Shown in pieces: positions 23,141-34,530 of a stretch of DNA of 64,000 nt. Every line of letters starts with the position of its first letter. Positions within the stretch are counted from its first letter, which is position 1. The DNA is from Dryocosmus kuriphilus. Its lineage: Eukaryota; Arthropoda; Insecta; Hymenoptera; Cynipidae. The DNA lies in assembly GCA_038277395.1 (NCBI GenBank), contig CM076189.1, positions 208,918,011-208,982,010 on the forward strand, given 5' to 3'. A program made the translations under genes and the position numbers. Below the pieces are notes generated by a model. The model did no database searches. It saw only the letters and a list, made by a program, of their open reading frames with translations, and was not told the DNA's origin.

Positions 23141-24250
23141 TTGATAAGAAAGCACGCGACGCCGTTTATGAGCAAGTTCAACCGCCTACCCAGGAAACCT
23201 TTGAAACCTTTTGTGCTGCCCTTTCAGTGTGATATGAAAAAATTTTTTGCAATAAGTATGTCTGTCCTGCGCATGCGTGAAATTGTAAAATTTTTAAAAA
23301 ATATCGGTGCAACTTTGACAGCCTGCATAGCAGCTGGAAATAATCATATCTTATAAACTCAAGGGCATAGCTGTTTCTGTGAAAAATTGCCGTTTTTCGA
23401 AAATATCTTGTACTTTAAATACTTTACACTCTACAAAAAAATGATAGGGGAAAAAAATGCGCCTTTTTAGATAGAGAATCAAGTTATTATAGTTTAGAAG
23501 CAAAAAAAAAAAAAAAATTCAAATTTTTCCAGATTTTTCTTCTTTTTTTTTTAATCAGTTAGTTATAATTACAATTACATATCCATATGCTTAAATAAAG
23601 TATACAGATTTTCAAAATAATGCAAGTTTTTATTTAATAACATATATACATAAATAATATATTTTTTAAAACAATTTTTATCACAACAAATCATAATAAT
23701 ATTGTACTAATAAAAGTAACAAAAGGTACACTCAACTATGTACTTTTATTTATAGCTGTTCAAGTATGTTATTAAATAAAAAATAAATCAATAAAAAAAA
23801 ATTCTGGAAAAATTTGAAAAATTTTTTTTTTTGCTTCTAAACTATAATAACTTGATTCTCTATCCAAAAAAGCACATTTTTTTCCTCTATCAGTTTTTTG
23901 CAGAGTGTAAAGTATTGAAAGTACAAGACATTTTGGAAAACGGTAATTTTTCACAAAAACGGCAATTTTTCACAAAAAAAGCTATATAATACTAAAAAAT
24001 CACTTAAAAATAACGTACGGAGTCTCATTTTAAAGCTTTTGGAATTGCCTTTCGAATGCCCTTGAGCTTATTAAGATATGATTATTTCCGGCTGCTATGC
24101 AAGCGGTCAAAGTTGCATCGCAATTTTTTTTACATTTCACAATTTCTCGCATACGCAGAACAGACGTACTTAATGAAAAAAAAAATTTGTTGCAAGGGCA
24201 TCACAAAAGCTTTCAAATGAGTGGTATAAAATTTTTTTATGACTCATAGA
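23141..24250. repeat. Large foldback element, about 1.1 kb
   Basis: The left arm (about 23185-23545) and right arm (about 23790-24205) are diverged inverted copies. For example, AATCATATCTTATAAACTCAAGGGCAT near 23343 pairs with the complement of 24055-24085, and GAGAATCAAGTTATTATAGT pairs with ACTATAATAACTTGATTCTC. The loop (23550-23790) is AT-rich. ORFs in the arms (23141-23356, 23772-23954) have no domains. It is followed within 20 bp by the hairpin cluster at 24262. Confidence 0.8.
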
Positions 24251-24261
24251 TCCTGAGATAT

Positions 24262-24640
24262 AAAAATCTGCCCGCTTCGCGGGCACATTTTCATCGCGCG
24301 CCTCGCGCTCGATAGATTATTCACCTCGCGCTACGCGCTCGGTGTTTATGGATCGTATAAACCTTTAAATTAAAAATTACAAAAGAAATTATTTTACTTA
24401 AGGCTCTATCGCCCTTAAGGAATACATTCTCATCATGACACTCGCGCTTCGCGCTCGATAATTACGTTTCTTTAAAACACATTGTAGATTGGTAAAGCTC
24501 TTTTTGATTTTACAAATTTTCACAATAGAGGATTTCGATTCTTAAAAGTAAAACGATGAGTCTTATAAATAAATTTTGTAGCTCTTTCCAAGGTGAACAA
24601 TTCTGCTTGTTAATATTTCCTCATATCTTGCACAGTTACA
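24262..24640 (+). repeat. GC hairpin cluster, copy 2, plus start of the 153-bp array
   Basis: GCCCGCTTCGCGGGC (24270-24284), CTCGCGCTACGCGCTCGG and ACTCGCGCTTCGCGCTCG are seen, with an intervening conserved linker (TTTATGGATCGTATAAACC, AAGGCTCTATCGCCCTTAAGG). From 24460 to 24640 it matches 17290-17480 closely, containing one array unit. Confidence 0.85.
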
Positions 24641-24784
24641 GCGTTAAAATTTACAAATATCGATTAGTTATAAGTATATTCATAATATGTCTACGAATAA
24701 ATTGGGTTCTTAATTAATAATTGCTTTTTATAACACTTATTTTTATTTTTTCATTGTCATTTCTCAGTGTAATAGGTCACAAAC

Positions 24785-25000
24785 ATATGTTATCATTCCA
24801 GCAACGGGACGATATTGGCAGCTAAGATCAGGCCGATATCGGTATCCATTAATAAGCCGATAATGGCGGCCAGAGTCTGGACCAGAATTGGCCGCCAATT
24901 GCATACCGGAGTTATCATTCCAGCAACGGCACGATATTGGCAGCCGATCTTTGGCAATATTTTAGCCGATGCTGGGCAAGTGTTGGGCCGTATCTAACTT
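24785..25000. repeat. Short-motif repeat, GGCCGATATTGGC family
   Basis: A 30-bp word (TTATCATTCCAGCAACGG then ACGATATTGGCAGC) occurs at about 24790 and 24911. GGCCGATATCGGTAT, GCCGATAATGGCGGCC and TTGGCCGCCAATT are variants of a palindromic core. The 60-codon ORF across it is not considered a gene. Confidence 0.55.
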
Positions 25001-27605
25001 CGCACTTGGGAAACCGCTTTTTTTTAGAACTACTCACCTGCTACATTAATTATTAAGGAGTATTGAGCATCAACAATGTAACAATCTAGCTTCGTTAGTT
25101 CATTAATACACACAACATTTTATGCGTCTCTAAAGTGAAGATAAATAATAAAAAAACTAAAAGTATAGCGCAAAAATTGACTCTAATACACGGGAAACAC
25201 AGGAAAAGTTGCCTCAAATTAAGAAGTCGCCTTATTGTAATAATAAGGTATCTGACGAGGAATCTTTTCCTGGAGAGCATCTGTTTACATAAGAGTTAAT
25301 CTATGAAAAAAATTCCATTATGACAGAAGCGCGAATAGAAGCAATGAAAGATTTCTAACACTGCATTTACTACAAATTATAGCAAAAACGTTGATCTTCC
25401 CGATTGTAAAATCACGGCGTCTAGCGTATCAATACTATACAGACATACAAAAAGCGGATTGTCGGGCCTTTTGGGAACTTTTCTGCGTAGTACTAATGTT
25501 TCAGTATTTTATTTGTAAGGTGCTGTTCCACCATTATATTTCTTCATTAGCCTCCGAAAACGAAGATCGTTAATGTGAAATGAAAATGTATGCCCGTCAT
25601 TATGGTATCACTACTTTTTGTAAAAAAAAAATGTAAAATATGAATTGCATAATGTTTTTGCATTTCATGTAAAAGTATGAATGATTTTTCTTAATGTACT
25701 TGATAAAAATGTTAGTTTTTAAACACGTAGGCTACAAGGACCAAAATATATTTTGACCTGTAAAAGCAGCCAAACTTTTTTTTACTTTTTTAATTACGAA
25801 TGTCCATAACATTTATTAGAATTATTGACTTTAAAATTTTAAAATTGTGTGGTTATGAAATATTATTATTACTTTAAAATATATCTAAGGAAAATTATGG
25901 ATTATTTTTAATTCAACATGTGTAAACAGACCAAAAATCTTGACTTTCAAGGTACATCTAAACTTGGTCACTTGCACATGAAAGAATAACATGTAAAGAC
26001 GAATTATTTGAAATTATACCATACGTATGATTGATAGCATGTTTTATTCATGGTGCATATATACGAATCTAAATAACTGATTTTGAATTCAGATAAAGCA
26101 TCGTTAAGGGGGATCTGGCAGGGAAATCATGTAACTTTTTAAGGCCTAATCTTGGGGCAGAAAATGGCGTGTAGTATTCGAAAGCTGAAATGTTCTTTGA
26201 GAGAAAATACTTGACAGCTGATGGCGAACGGTAGTGCGGACACCGAGAAATTGTTGGTTAAGTTCAAGACAAGCAAGTTTGCGCCACATAAACTAAGGGT
26301 GAAAGATGCGCACCAAACCATGTAATAAGAGCGTAAGGTTGCGTGTCTCGTATGTTTTCCTCCCTTAATTATAAAGCTCGGTTAGCTTCCTTCAAAGAAT
26401 ATATATACACACACACGCAAACTCAAAAAAAGTTAATAAAACAGGCGAAATTCCACGAAAATATGTTTTCTTTATGTTCACCTGGATCAAGTTAAAGATT
26501 GCTCCTAGCACGACTTATTCATTTATATTCTCTGAACGCGCAATAGCTGCTTTGAAAGCATAATAACTGCAATTTCTCTTGGCCTGGTATTTGTACGGAT
26601 AAATGGAAAAGAAAACTGGAGAGATTGTTTGCTTCCACGTCGTGTTAAAAAAAATGTACCTTTGATATGGGTGATTTTACAGTTTCTTAGAAAATTTACT
26701 TGTCGACTAAAATAATCCAGAATCGCGTAAATGAATGAGCGTAAAGTGATATTGTTAAACTTCAGTTCCAATTATCTGCAAAAATCTGTGGTGACAGAGA
26801 AAAACATTTGCAGATTGAGCGTTGGTTTTCCGCTTCCCTACACTTCGCTAAAGAGGAAATTAAACGACTGCAAAATCCTCTCCCTTAACATCCTCGAAAA
26901 TTTATGTCTCTGCATATACACGATGCACCGAAAAACCTGTACTTTTTTTCGTCGAGTTAATTTAACATAATTTTAAATTAAGTGGGTCAAAAATTGTATG
27001 CGGCATCAGCATATCAGCATAACAAATGAAGTAGAAAGTTTTTTCAAGAGATCGGTAGAACATACAAAGTAAACGAGACTAATTACGAAGAAACATATTG
27101 ACAGTAAAAAAGAGCTAAGTTAAGAGACTGGAAGAAGTAATGATATTGTGGCCAGAGACTATAATTAAAGACTCCGTATAATTTATTCAGCATAGAAAAT
27201 TTAAAAAGCAAAACATTTTAAGAAACAACACGTTTAAATTCTATTAGGTATGTCGCTTTACCGCTCGATTAAAGACCAGAGGAAATGCACGAACATTGTT
27301 TGCTCCGTAAATGCGTAAATGCTCCGTAATTGCAACATGCACAGTCGTCCATCTCTCACTTAATTAAAATCAGCAAAAATTTACTAAAAAACAGCACAAT
27401 TTTACTGAAAATCAGTGACTATTCACTAAAATCAAAGTCTTATTTCAATATGATTTTCAGTAAAGCTTCTTTTCTTGTGCACATTTAATGTAGGCATCTA
27501 CTGCAATTTTATTACTTTACTTTTTCAATTTAACTGAATGCTTTCAGGAAATGATAAATTTGTAAGCATAATAGTTATTACACTTGTAACATGGGTATTA
27601 AGACT
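25001..27605. other. No gene recognised
   Basis: 2.6 kb of AT-rich sequence. ORFs at 25391-25573, 26523-26771 and 26731-26970 show no motif or codon bias. 27340-27480 is a patch of TTACTGAAAATCAGTGACTA-like palindromic words. 26400-26418 is a short TA/CA microsatellite. Confidence 0.35.
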
Positions 27606-28718
27606 ATGTAAAAGGTGGGTCACGTGACCAAGCCAATCCTGAGATCGATATTTTTTGCCTCGTATATAAAAATAAAACTTAGAATAATGCGGAAAAAATT
27701 TGGTAAAATATTAATAAATGTAATGGAACAGTGTGTGGCAAAGCGTGAGTTCGGGGAGCAATTAAAGTTTTTATTATAAAAAATAATAAATAGCAACGGA
27801 TGCACTTTGCACTAGACAAACGTTCCTACTCTGTCGGTAGAGAAGCAACATCACCGTTGGTAACTTATTATTGATTTTTTTTTAGCTGCAGGTGGCGCCA
27901 GGGGTGCTCTTTTTTATTTGGGATCGAAATTGTCAGAAACAAGGTAACAAGTCTGAAAGTTTCAACCAGAATGTCGGACACCAAAATTGGAACGATATTT
28001 AACTATATTTAACTTCCCAACTCTTGAACTCCATATCTCATTTTGTGTTTTATGCAATATGTAAATCAAACTCATGCAATCTGCATTACCCAAATTACCC
28101 ACGACCAGCGGAAGTTCTCCAAATGCTCCGAGAAGCGGCCGGGCTTGTTATATAACTTATACCAGCTGATACTTTGATAGTCAAAGTTTGTTTGTTGCAT
28201 TAAAGTGCAAATATTATTGCTTGTAATGTTTGCGTACAACTTTCGTGATAAATATTTGTGTTTTTTCGTTCCAAGTTTCATGGATAATATCCTCAAAAGT
28301 GCTCAATTCCAAAATTGAAAATCGCCTGCTGTGTCCTGCAATAAAGTTCTACAACATGGCTGGTAATCGGTATTACTCCAAATTTTTAATTAAAAGAAAA
28401 AACTTTTTCTACAATCGTAAGTATTTAGGACCAGACGCTCTTTCCTTAGTGCCTTTTATTTATTGTGCCAAATTTTCAACGCGATTTATTATTCCATGCA
28501 GACATGACTTGGGACAAGTAGAAAACCGATAATACTTCCAGTTTTATTTTCCTTAAAAAATTTTTTTCGGATTTTCCAACGAAACAAAGTAGAGGCACCT
28601 CTTTATTGACTCCTCTTTCATTTTCCAATCTTTCAGAGCGATACTTTATTTCGTTTGGACATGAGTTGGGAGAAAAGAAATTCAGGACTAGATCGGTCAC
28701 GTGACCCACCTTTTACAT
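27606..28718. mobile_element. Non-autonomous DNA transposon with 24-bp perfect TIRs
   Basis: 27606-27629 and 28695-28718 are perfect inverted repeats starting ATGTAAAAGGTGGGTCACGT and containing the palindrome CACGTG. The element is 1,113 bp with no transposase domain. No clear target-site duplication is visible next to these boundaries, so the true ends may be a few bases inside. Superfamily unknown. Confidence 0.8.
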
Positions 28719-29695
28719 GGCCTTAACTCTTCTAAATATCTGAGATAATTGCGACGCAGCATTTTTCAGCCACAAAGAACTTAAATTGAGCTTTTAAAGA
28801 AAAGACAATTATATGCAGTTGTACCGGCAACGCTTGAATTGAGACCTGAAAGACATAAGAAGCAGCAAAAATAAATCAACCTTTTTTCTGTGTAAGTTTC
28901 ATAATAATTTTTTTATTTTATAAGTGACGCCACAAGTTCCATTTTTCAAACATCTGCTTGGCGAAAATTAAACTCAAAGTTGCTCTGGGGTGTTTAAAAA
29001 CCCCCAAGTACAGGCTACAGGTTAAATAATTAAACAAAAATATTTATCATTTCACCACACATAAAACAGCTGGTCTAACTTTTGCTGCGTCTTATTTTTT
29101 TTTTGTTACTCCAGCCGTTGCTGAGGTAATTTCATGCAATTTTCTTTTGTTTAACAACTCAATTTCAGTCATTGTAGACTAAAAAATGCTACGTCTCAAT
29201 TTTGGTAGACTCAAAATGAGCCCAGCGTTTTTCTGTGCAATGGAACAGTAAAAAAATCGAAAGTTAATTTTACTAAAGTTAATTAGTGAAAATATTGACT
29301 AATTCATTAGCGACTTCGAGTACTAATAATCTATTAGTGAAACTTTCTTGTCGACTGCTTCCAATATAGGTGCGAGGTGTGCTGTTGTATGTTTTATGGA
29401 ATTTCTTAGCGTTTCAGTGGGATTATTTTAAACATTAATAAAAGAAGGTAAAACAGTGTGAGTATGTAAATAATTGAAGCAGGGGTAGCTAAAAGGCGCT
29501 AAGTCCATTTTTTGACGAAATTGGGTTTTGTTCAAAAATCATATTTTTTCGCCTTTTACTTTCTCATAGAGGAAGCTTTGTAGTCGTAACAATTTAAAAT
29601 ATTTTTCAGATGATTTAATCACATGTTTCTCAAAAATTAAATTAAAGATTTTTTTTTACACAGCTTCATAAATTTTCATATTTTTGAAACCTTAA
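28719..29695. other. No gene; short-motif repeats
   Basis: 29155-29240 has repeated (T)GTAGACT / AAAATG words ending in GTTTTTCTGTGCAATGG. 29255-29345 has TTAGTGAAA/TTCACTAAT-type words. No exon is recognised. Confidence 0.4.
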
Positions 29696-29997
29696 ATATC
29701 ATAAACATACATATAAATATGATTAGGATTGGGAATTCTCTTAATATAAGTTCATATTTTTTATATTTTTAAAAGGTCGTATATATGTGTAAATATGTAT
29801 ATATCATATAAATATATATAGTTTTATTGCGTACTAAATTTTTTCGGAAAGATGCACAGAAATCTGATGCCGCAATTTAAAAAATTATCAAACTTACGAA
29901 TGCGGCAGATGGGGAATTTTGTTAAAAACAAGTCCATAAACTTTTTATGTTTTAAAAAACCTCGTATGGCATAAGTATTAATTTTAGTATGCCTAAA
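29696..29997 (+). repeat. Dispersed repeat family A, copy 4 (uninterrupted)
   Basis: It aligns inverted with 9713-9902 plus 10862-10960 without the mariner and supplies the empty-site reference (TATATATCATATAAATATAT region near 29795). Confidence 0.75.
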
Positions 29998-30215
29998 TTT
30001 TCTGGAGGTATATAGTTTTATTGAATACTAAATTTTGTCGGAAAAATGTCAACAACTCCGACGTATCATTTTAAAAACTTATCAAACTCACGAATTCGGC
30101 AGATGGGGAATTGTTTTAAAAACAAATTCATAAATTTTATATATTTTAAAAAACCTTGTATAGCGAAAATATTAACTTTAGTACGCTTACATTTTCTGCA
30201 GCTGTATATTTTAAT
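29998..30215 (+). repeat. Dispersed repeat family A, copy 5 (direct, adjacent to copy 4)
   Basis: GGTATATAGTTTTATTGAAT followed by the AAATTTTGTCGGAAAAATG block and AACTCACGAATTCGGCAGAT repeats copy 4 head to tail. Confidence 0.75.
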
Positions 30216-30660
30216 TAATATACAAAAGGATATTGGAAGGGAGATCCAAAATTTCTTTTTTACTTTCTTTGAACGCCGTTAATGAGATCAAGAAATTCTT
30301 TCATCAAGGAGAAGAATAAACATTTTTCTGGTCATACGTTCATAATTATGATTTATTTTAAAGATTATTATTAAATCCGACGTTTCGACCCTCCTTTGGG
30401 CTTTGAAATACAACCTAGATTGGACAAAGATTTTGTTTGAATTTTTTATATATGCGCAAATAAAGATACCCACAAACGTCACCGTAAAAAACAAAGTTTT
30501 TCAAGTTTTTAAAAGTTTTAACCTTGAGAATGATACTTCCGAATATTTTTATGGCCATATTCTTTTTAAAAAGTTAGGAGTGAGCATGAACACATTCCTA
30601 CTTGCTTTTTAGTAGCCCAGATAAGAAGGGAATAACGAGAATCATTAAACCAATAATCGG

Positions 30661-30669
30661 GTATATAAG
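30661..30669 (+). promoter_or_regulatory. TATA box of the cysteine-rich peptide gene
   Basis: The string GGGTATATAAGA lies about 48 bp upstream of the signal-peptide coding region. An initiator-like TCATTC lies at 30701, about 40 bp from the TATA, which is slightly far; a start near 30692 would be more usual. Either leaves a very short 5' leader. Confidence 0.5.
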
Positions 30670-30709
30670 ACGTGATCGAAGCATAAGAGGTCGTCCGTTA
30701 TCATTCAAA

Positions 30710-30868
30710 ATAAATTTTAAAATCATTGCCTTCCTCGCTCTTCTGTATATGGCTCTTTTCGCTGGAGTAAATGCCAAATGTAAGAAAATAAAAGATGGTG
30801 AAAACTGTTGGCGTACTGGCTTTGCTCGCTGTTGCAGCGGTCATTGCAGTAAGTTGAACTGTTATTAA
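30710..30868 (+). CDS. Small secreted cysteine-rich peptide, inhibitor-cystine-knot (toxin/defence-like); start codon unclear
   Basis: The frame encodes a signal-like segment (basic residues, hydrophobic FLALLYMALFAG, then VNA as cleavage site) followed by a mature part of about 30 residues. Six cysteines are spaced C-x8-C-x7-C-C-x3-C-x4-C, with a basic, Tyr-terminated tail and stop at 30866. The C-C-CC-C-C order is the framework of knottins, which act as ion-channel toxins or antimicrobial peptides in arthropod venoms and tissues. The codon where the signal segment begins is ATA (30710-30712). The first in-frame ATG is 30749, inside the hydrophobic core. Upstream the frame is open to 30602 but crosses the TATA box. 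It may be a start-lost pseudogene, use a non-ATG start, or depend on an upstream exon. It lies antisense within a Dys intron. It resembles families recalled from insects, not verified. Confidence 0.65.
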   Translation: MNFKIIAFLALLYMALFAGVNAKCKKIKDGENCWRTGFARCCSGHCSKLNCY

Positions 30869-31011
30869 TCTAAACATCTGTCGTATGATTCTAAAATTAT
30901 GTATTCATAAATATCCATGTTGAAAACATTTTAAGGAAATTTTATGGGGAAATTCTACCAACTAATTCTATACGGAAACGCATATTCCGAGACTTTTGGT
31001 TTCCAGCTCTC

Positions 31012-31290
31012 GCTTACCGTTCTCCGGACGGTACTTACTTTGACGTTCCGACGATAAACGCTTGCAGCAGATAAATCAAAAACATCTTTCTCGTAGAAGT
31101 TACATTTCAGAAAAGTTTTTGATCTAGATGGTCAGTATCTTGCAAGTCCAAAAATCAACATTTACACTAGACTCTTGCACAAAAGGCTCTTTTGAAATGT
31201 AACTTCTGTCAAAAAAATTTACATACTGGCAAGTGTTTATCGTTGGGACGCCAATGTACCACTCGGAAAGCAGCAGGCGATACCTAACTG
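31012..31290. repeat. Imperfect inverted repeat (foldback MITE) downstream of the peptide gene
   Basis: Paired words are AACGATAAACACTTGCC (inverse of 31225-31245) against GACGATAAACGCTTGC near 31050, and GAAGTTACATTTCA against TGAAATGTAACTTC. Arms are about 100 bp with a loop of about 70 bp. Confidence 0.6.
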
Positions 31291-32613
31291 GAATTGAGTC
31301 TTGGTCCAGGCTTTGTCAATATAAAATTAGTTTGTAGAAATTTGTGTACAATTCCTATATGAAGTTTCAAAAAAAATTTTTAACATGGAATTTCCATAGA
31401 ATGCTTTCCGTAGGATTTTTTCACTACAATTATGAAATTGTCTTAGTGAATTATACGCACAGTTGGAATTATTTGACTAGAATAAAAATACTTTTAATGA
31501 AGTAAGATGAGAGCATGATTTGTGTATAGTTGGAAATAAAAAATATCAAATGTAACAATAAAGCTTTGGAAATTTGAACCGAAACTGAAACATTAATTTC
31601 TTGTAATATATAATGACTCTAGGATGTTTATAAAAAATAACTGAATGAAACACATTGACATATTGGTATTGAATTATAAAATATGTACAACTTTGAATTT
31701 CAGCTCTAGGTGTATGCACAGGTAACCTGACTGGCGCGATGTAGAGAGAAGAAACTTCAATTTTTCTAAAAGTTAGGATAGCAGTCAATCTGCTGATGTT
31801 CATTATAATATATTGATTGCTTAAACACAGTATAACTTTACTGAGCCAATGTTGTGAAAAAAAAAAATTAAACATACTTCAGACAATTATTCTCATTTTG
31901 AAAAATCCCATGATACAATACCTATATTTTAAGCGCACAAATAAATCAGTGTCTCTCTTATAAAATCTCGAAATATGAAGTTTTTGTAATTGGAGTATAA
32001 ACTCAAATTTTTTTTATTTAGACATTTTTAGAATTTTTAATTGCTAAACATCAAATATAAACACCAAAACGAGCAAACTCGAGTTTCGAATAAAGAACCT
32101 GATTTAAAATAATTTTCTTTAAAACAATAAATGGATTTTTAAAAGCTATTTTCACATTTTTGCGGTTACATTGTCACGTCAAATCTTCTCATTAAAATTT
32201 CGATAGTTAGAACACTACTTTTAGTTAGGAAAAGTTTAATGAGTCAGACATGGCTGTGACTATTAAGCACAGGACAAGCTCATTTTCAATTCCTGGATCA
32301 ACAATCAAGGCCAATTCTTTTAATAATTAAACCGGGATCCAATTGGATTAGAACGGGTTCGAAGCCACTCACCAAGAAAAATTATCCTGAAGTTCCAGCA
32401 TATCTTTAACTTTCCTCGATAATCTTAAAGCTATTTAATATATTATCATTTAGTTAAGTCCTTAGATTATTCTCTAATTATTACTTCAAACAATAAATTA
32501 TGCAAAAATACATTCTGCGTCCTAAGTTAAATTTTTTTACCAAAATAAGTATGATAAATAAAAAATAGAAAAATCGTACAAATTTGTATCATATATAATA
32601 ATTGTTTACTTAC
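31291..32613. other. No gene recognised
   Basis: AT-rich intron sequence between the peptide gene region and the Dys exon. The minus-strand ORF 31546-31875 has no domain. Confidence 0.4.
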
Positions 32614-32719
32614 CCTTGCCATGTAACTGCTGGCGATTTGTATCAGCACGAAGGTTCTCTGCAGTGTGAACCAACTCATCCAACTGTGGTTTCTTCTGTT
32701 CTAGTTCTCGAAGAACAGT
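32614..32719 (-). CDS. Dys: Dystrophin homologue, rod-domain exon (downstream of the two)
   Basis: A minus-strand exon of 106 bp (35 codons plus one base) lies between a TATTGTAG acceptor and a consensus G/GTAAGT donor. It encodes TVLRELEQKKPQLDELVHTA followed by ENLRADTNRQQLHGK. The segment E-Q-x-x-P-Q-L-x-E-L-x-x-x-A-x-N-L is the continuation of the same dystrophin rod repeat (vertebrate LEQRRPQLEELITAAQNL, from memory). It enters at phase 0, compatible with the exon at 59702-59800, and leaves at phase 1. Its GC content and codon use stand out sharply from the AT-rich surroundings. I did not find the following exon, which should begin by completing a split codon after the G, anywhere between 1 and 32613. 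Confidence 0.9.
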
Positions 32720-33267
32720 CTACAATAGAAAATTAAATAATATTATAAAAAATTGTATAGATTTTAAAGAGGTTATTTTTTTAGTATTTTTTAACTTTAT
32801 TCCCTTCCAAATTACCATTTCAGGAATAATAGTGGAAATAGGGCACGTTTTTACAAACACAGAGAACTTTTAGGGAATGAAGAAAATCGTTTCAAAAGTT
32901 AATATGTTCAAAAAGAGTTTACTTATTAAAATAAAGGCATTTTTATTTAAAATAAAAAATGTATAAGAGACAGAATTCACACTTCTACTTAGATTCTGTT
33001 CTTGATAAAACAATTTACCCAATTTAAAAAATCTTTTATTTCATTTTAGCTATTTTAGGTTTAAGACTTTCATCGCTTGAATGATTTACAAATATAGAAA
33101 AGCAGTTTTTAAAAACTAAAACTTTCAAATTTATTGTAATTTTTTTTTCAAATATAATTTTTTAGTTCTTTAGTTACAAAATTCAATTTGAATCTAGATC
33201 ACATTTTATTATAAATTGTTACAATTGATATAATCACACGTAATTTCTTAACTTGAAACTTTTTATT

Positions 33268-33330
33268 AAAGCTCCTTCGGCTTTAACGAACTACATTTTC
33301 ATCACGTGCCTCGCGCTTCGCGCGCGAATA
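33268..33330 (+). repeat. GC hairpin cluster, copy 3 (reduced)
   Basis: AAAGCTCCTTCGGCTTTAA and CCTCGCGCTTCGCGCGCG are seen. It is followed, as in copies 1 and 2, by the tandem array. Confidence 0.75.
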
Positions 33331-33399
33331 AAGTGTGTCCAAAACGTGAAAATTTCTTGTGAGTTTGAATGAAAAATTAAACTTTTTATTCTTAATAAT

Positions 33400-34160
33400 A
33401 TTTTGCACGATTGAAACTAAAACTATGTGTATTATCAAAAAAATTGTTTAAGTAAATTTGTAGATCTTTTAAGAATGAACAACTTTTTTTCCTGACAATT
33501 TTTTCGTATCTCGCATAGTTTGGCGGGAAAATTGAATTCTTTATTTTTTTATTAATAACAATGTTCACGATTAAAACAAAAAATATACGACCTATCAAAA
33601 AATGATTTGAAGTAAAATTCTAGATCTTTTTCAGGTGAATAATTTTTCTTCTTAAGATTTTTTTTCGCATCTCGCATAGTATCGCCGGAAAATTTAATTG
33701 TTGATTTTTAACAAGATTTTTTAAGTTTGAAACAAAAACTATTTGAGTTATCAAAAAATAGTTTTAAACAAGTTTGTAGATCTTTTTAAGATGTAAAACT
33801 TTTCTTCTTAACATTTTTTTCTTATCTCGCAATAATTTCGTGAGAAAATTGAATTCTTGATTTTTATTAATAATATTGTTCACGATTAAAACAAAAAATA
33901 TACGTCCTATCAAAAAATGGTCTGGCGTAAATTTGTATATCTTTTTAAGATGAATAGTTTTACTCCTTAATATTTTTTTCACATCTCGTATAGTTCTGCC
34001 GGAAAATTGAATTCTTGAGTTTTAATAACATTTTTTACGATAAAAACAAAAACTGTGCATCTTATAAAAAAATTGGTCTTAAGCGAATTTTTAAATCTTT
34101 TTGAGACGAAAAATTTACTTTTTAACATTTTTTTCGTATCTCACATTACGTAAAGTTTAT
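33400..34160 (+). repeat. Tandem array, about five 157-bp units
   Basis: AAATTTGTAGATCTTTTAAG-type boxes recur at about 33453, 33612, 33768, 33926 and 34082. Each is followed by TTTTTTCGTATCTCGCATAGTTTGGCGGGAAAATTGAATTCTT-type sequence in diverged form. Homologous to 17400-18010. The minus-strand ORFs 33392-33598 and 33764-33982 are products of the array. Confidence 0.8.
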
Positions 34161-34261
34161 CTCAAATATACTAAATTTTCTGCAATTGCATATAATATTT
34201 ACAGATAATTTATAAACTTACGCAAATTTACCGTAATTTTCTTGAAAAATTTTTGCAGTTT

Positions 34262-34517
34262 TATATAGTAGTTTACACTCCCTCCCTTTTATGGGTTTTG
34301 AGAGTCTTCTAGAATAATTTAAAGCAAATTTGTCAACTTCCTAGTCCCTCAAAATCGCCCAGTGACCCCCAAGCAATTTGCTTCTTTATGAGGGAAGAAT
34401 TACATAGAAAATTACATAGAAAATTCCATTTGTACCCCGGGTCAGGAATAGAACAACACCGGAACCTCTTGCTTGGAAGGCCGGCGCACTTACCAACTGA
34501 GCCACCGAGGCCCGGGC
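34262..34517 (-). mobile_element. tRNA-Gly-derived SINE, copy 2 (256 bp)
   Basis: It has the same head as 21194-21513 (TTGGTAAGTGCGCCGGCCTT, CCAAGCAAGAGG and B-box GTTCTATTCC) and the same body, with an internal deletion of about 60 bp. Target-site duplications of 13 bp (ATTTTTGCAGTTT) lie at 34249-34261 and 34518-34530. Inserted in the 27-kb Dys intron. Confidence 0.9.
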
Positions 34518-34530
34518 ATTTTTGCAGTTT

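Noticed and set aside
23141..23356. 71-codon plus-strand ORF
   Set aside because: It is the left arm of a foldback repeat; the corresponding right arm is not open, so no coding constraint is indicated.
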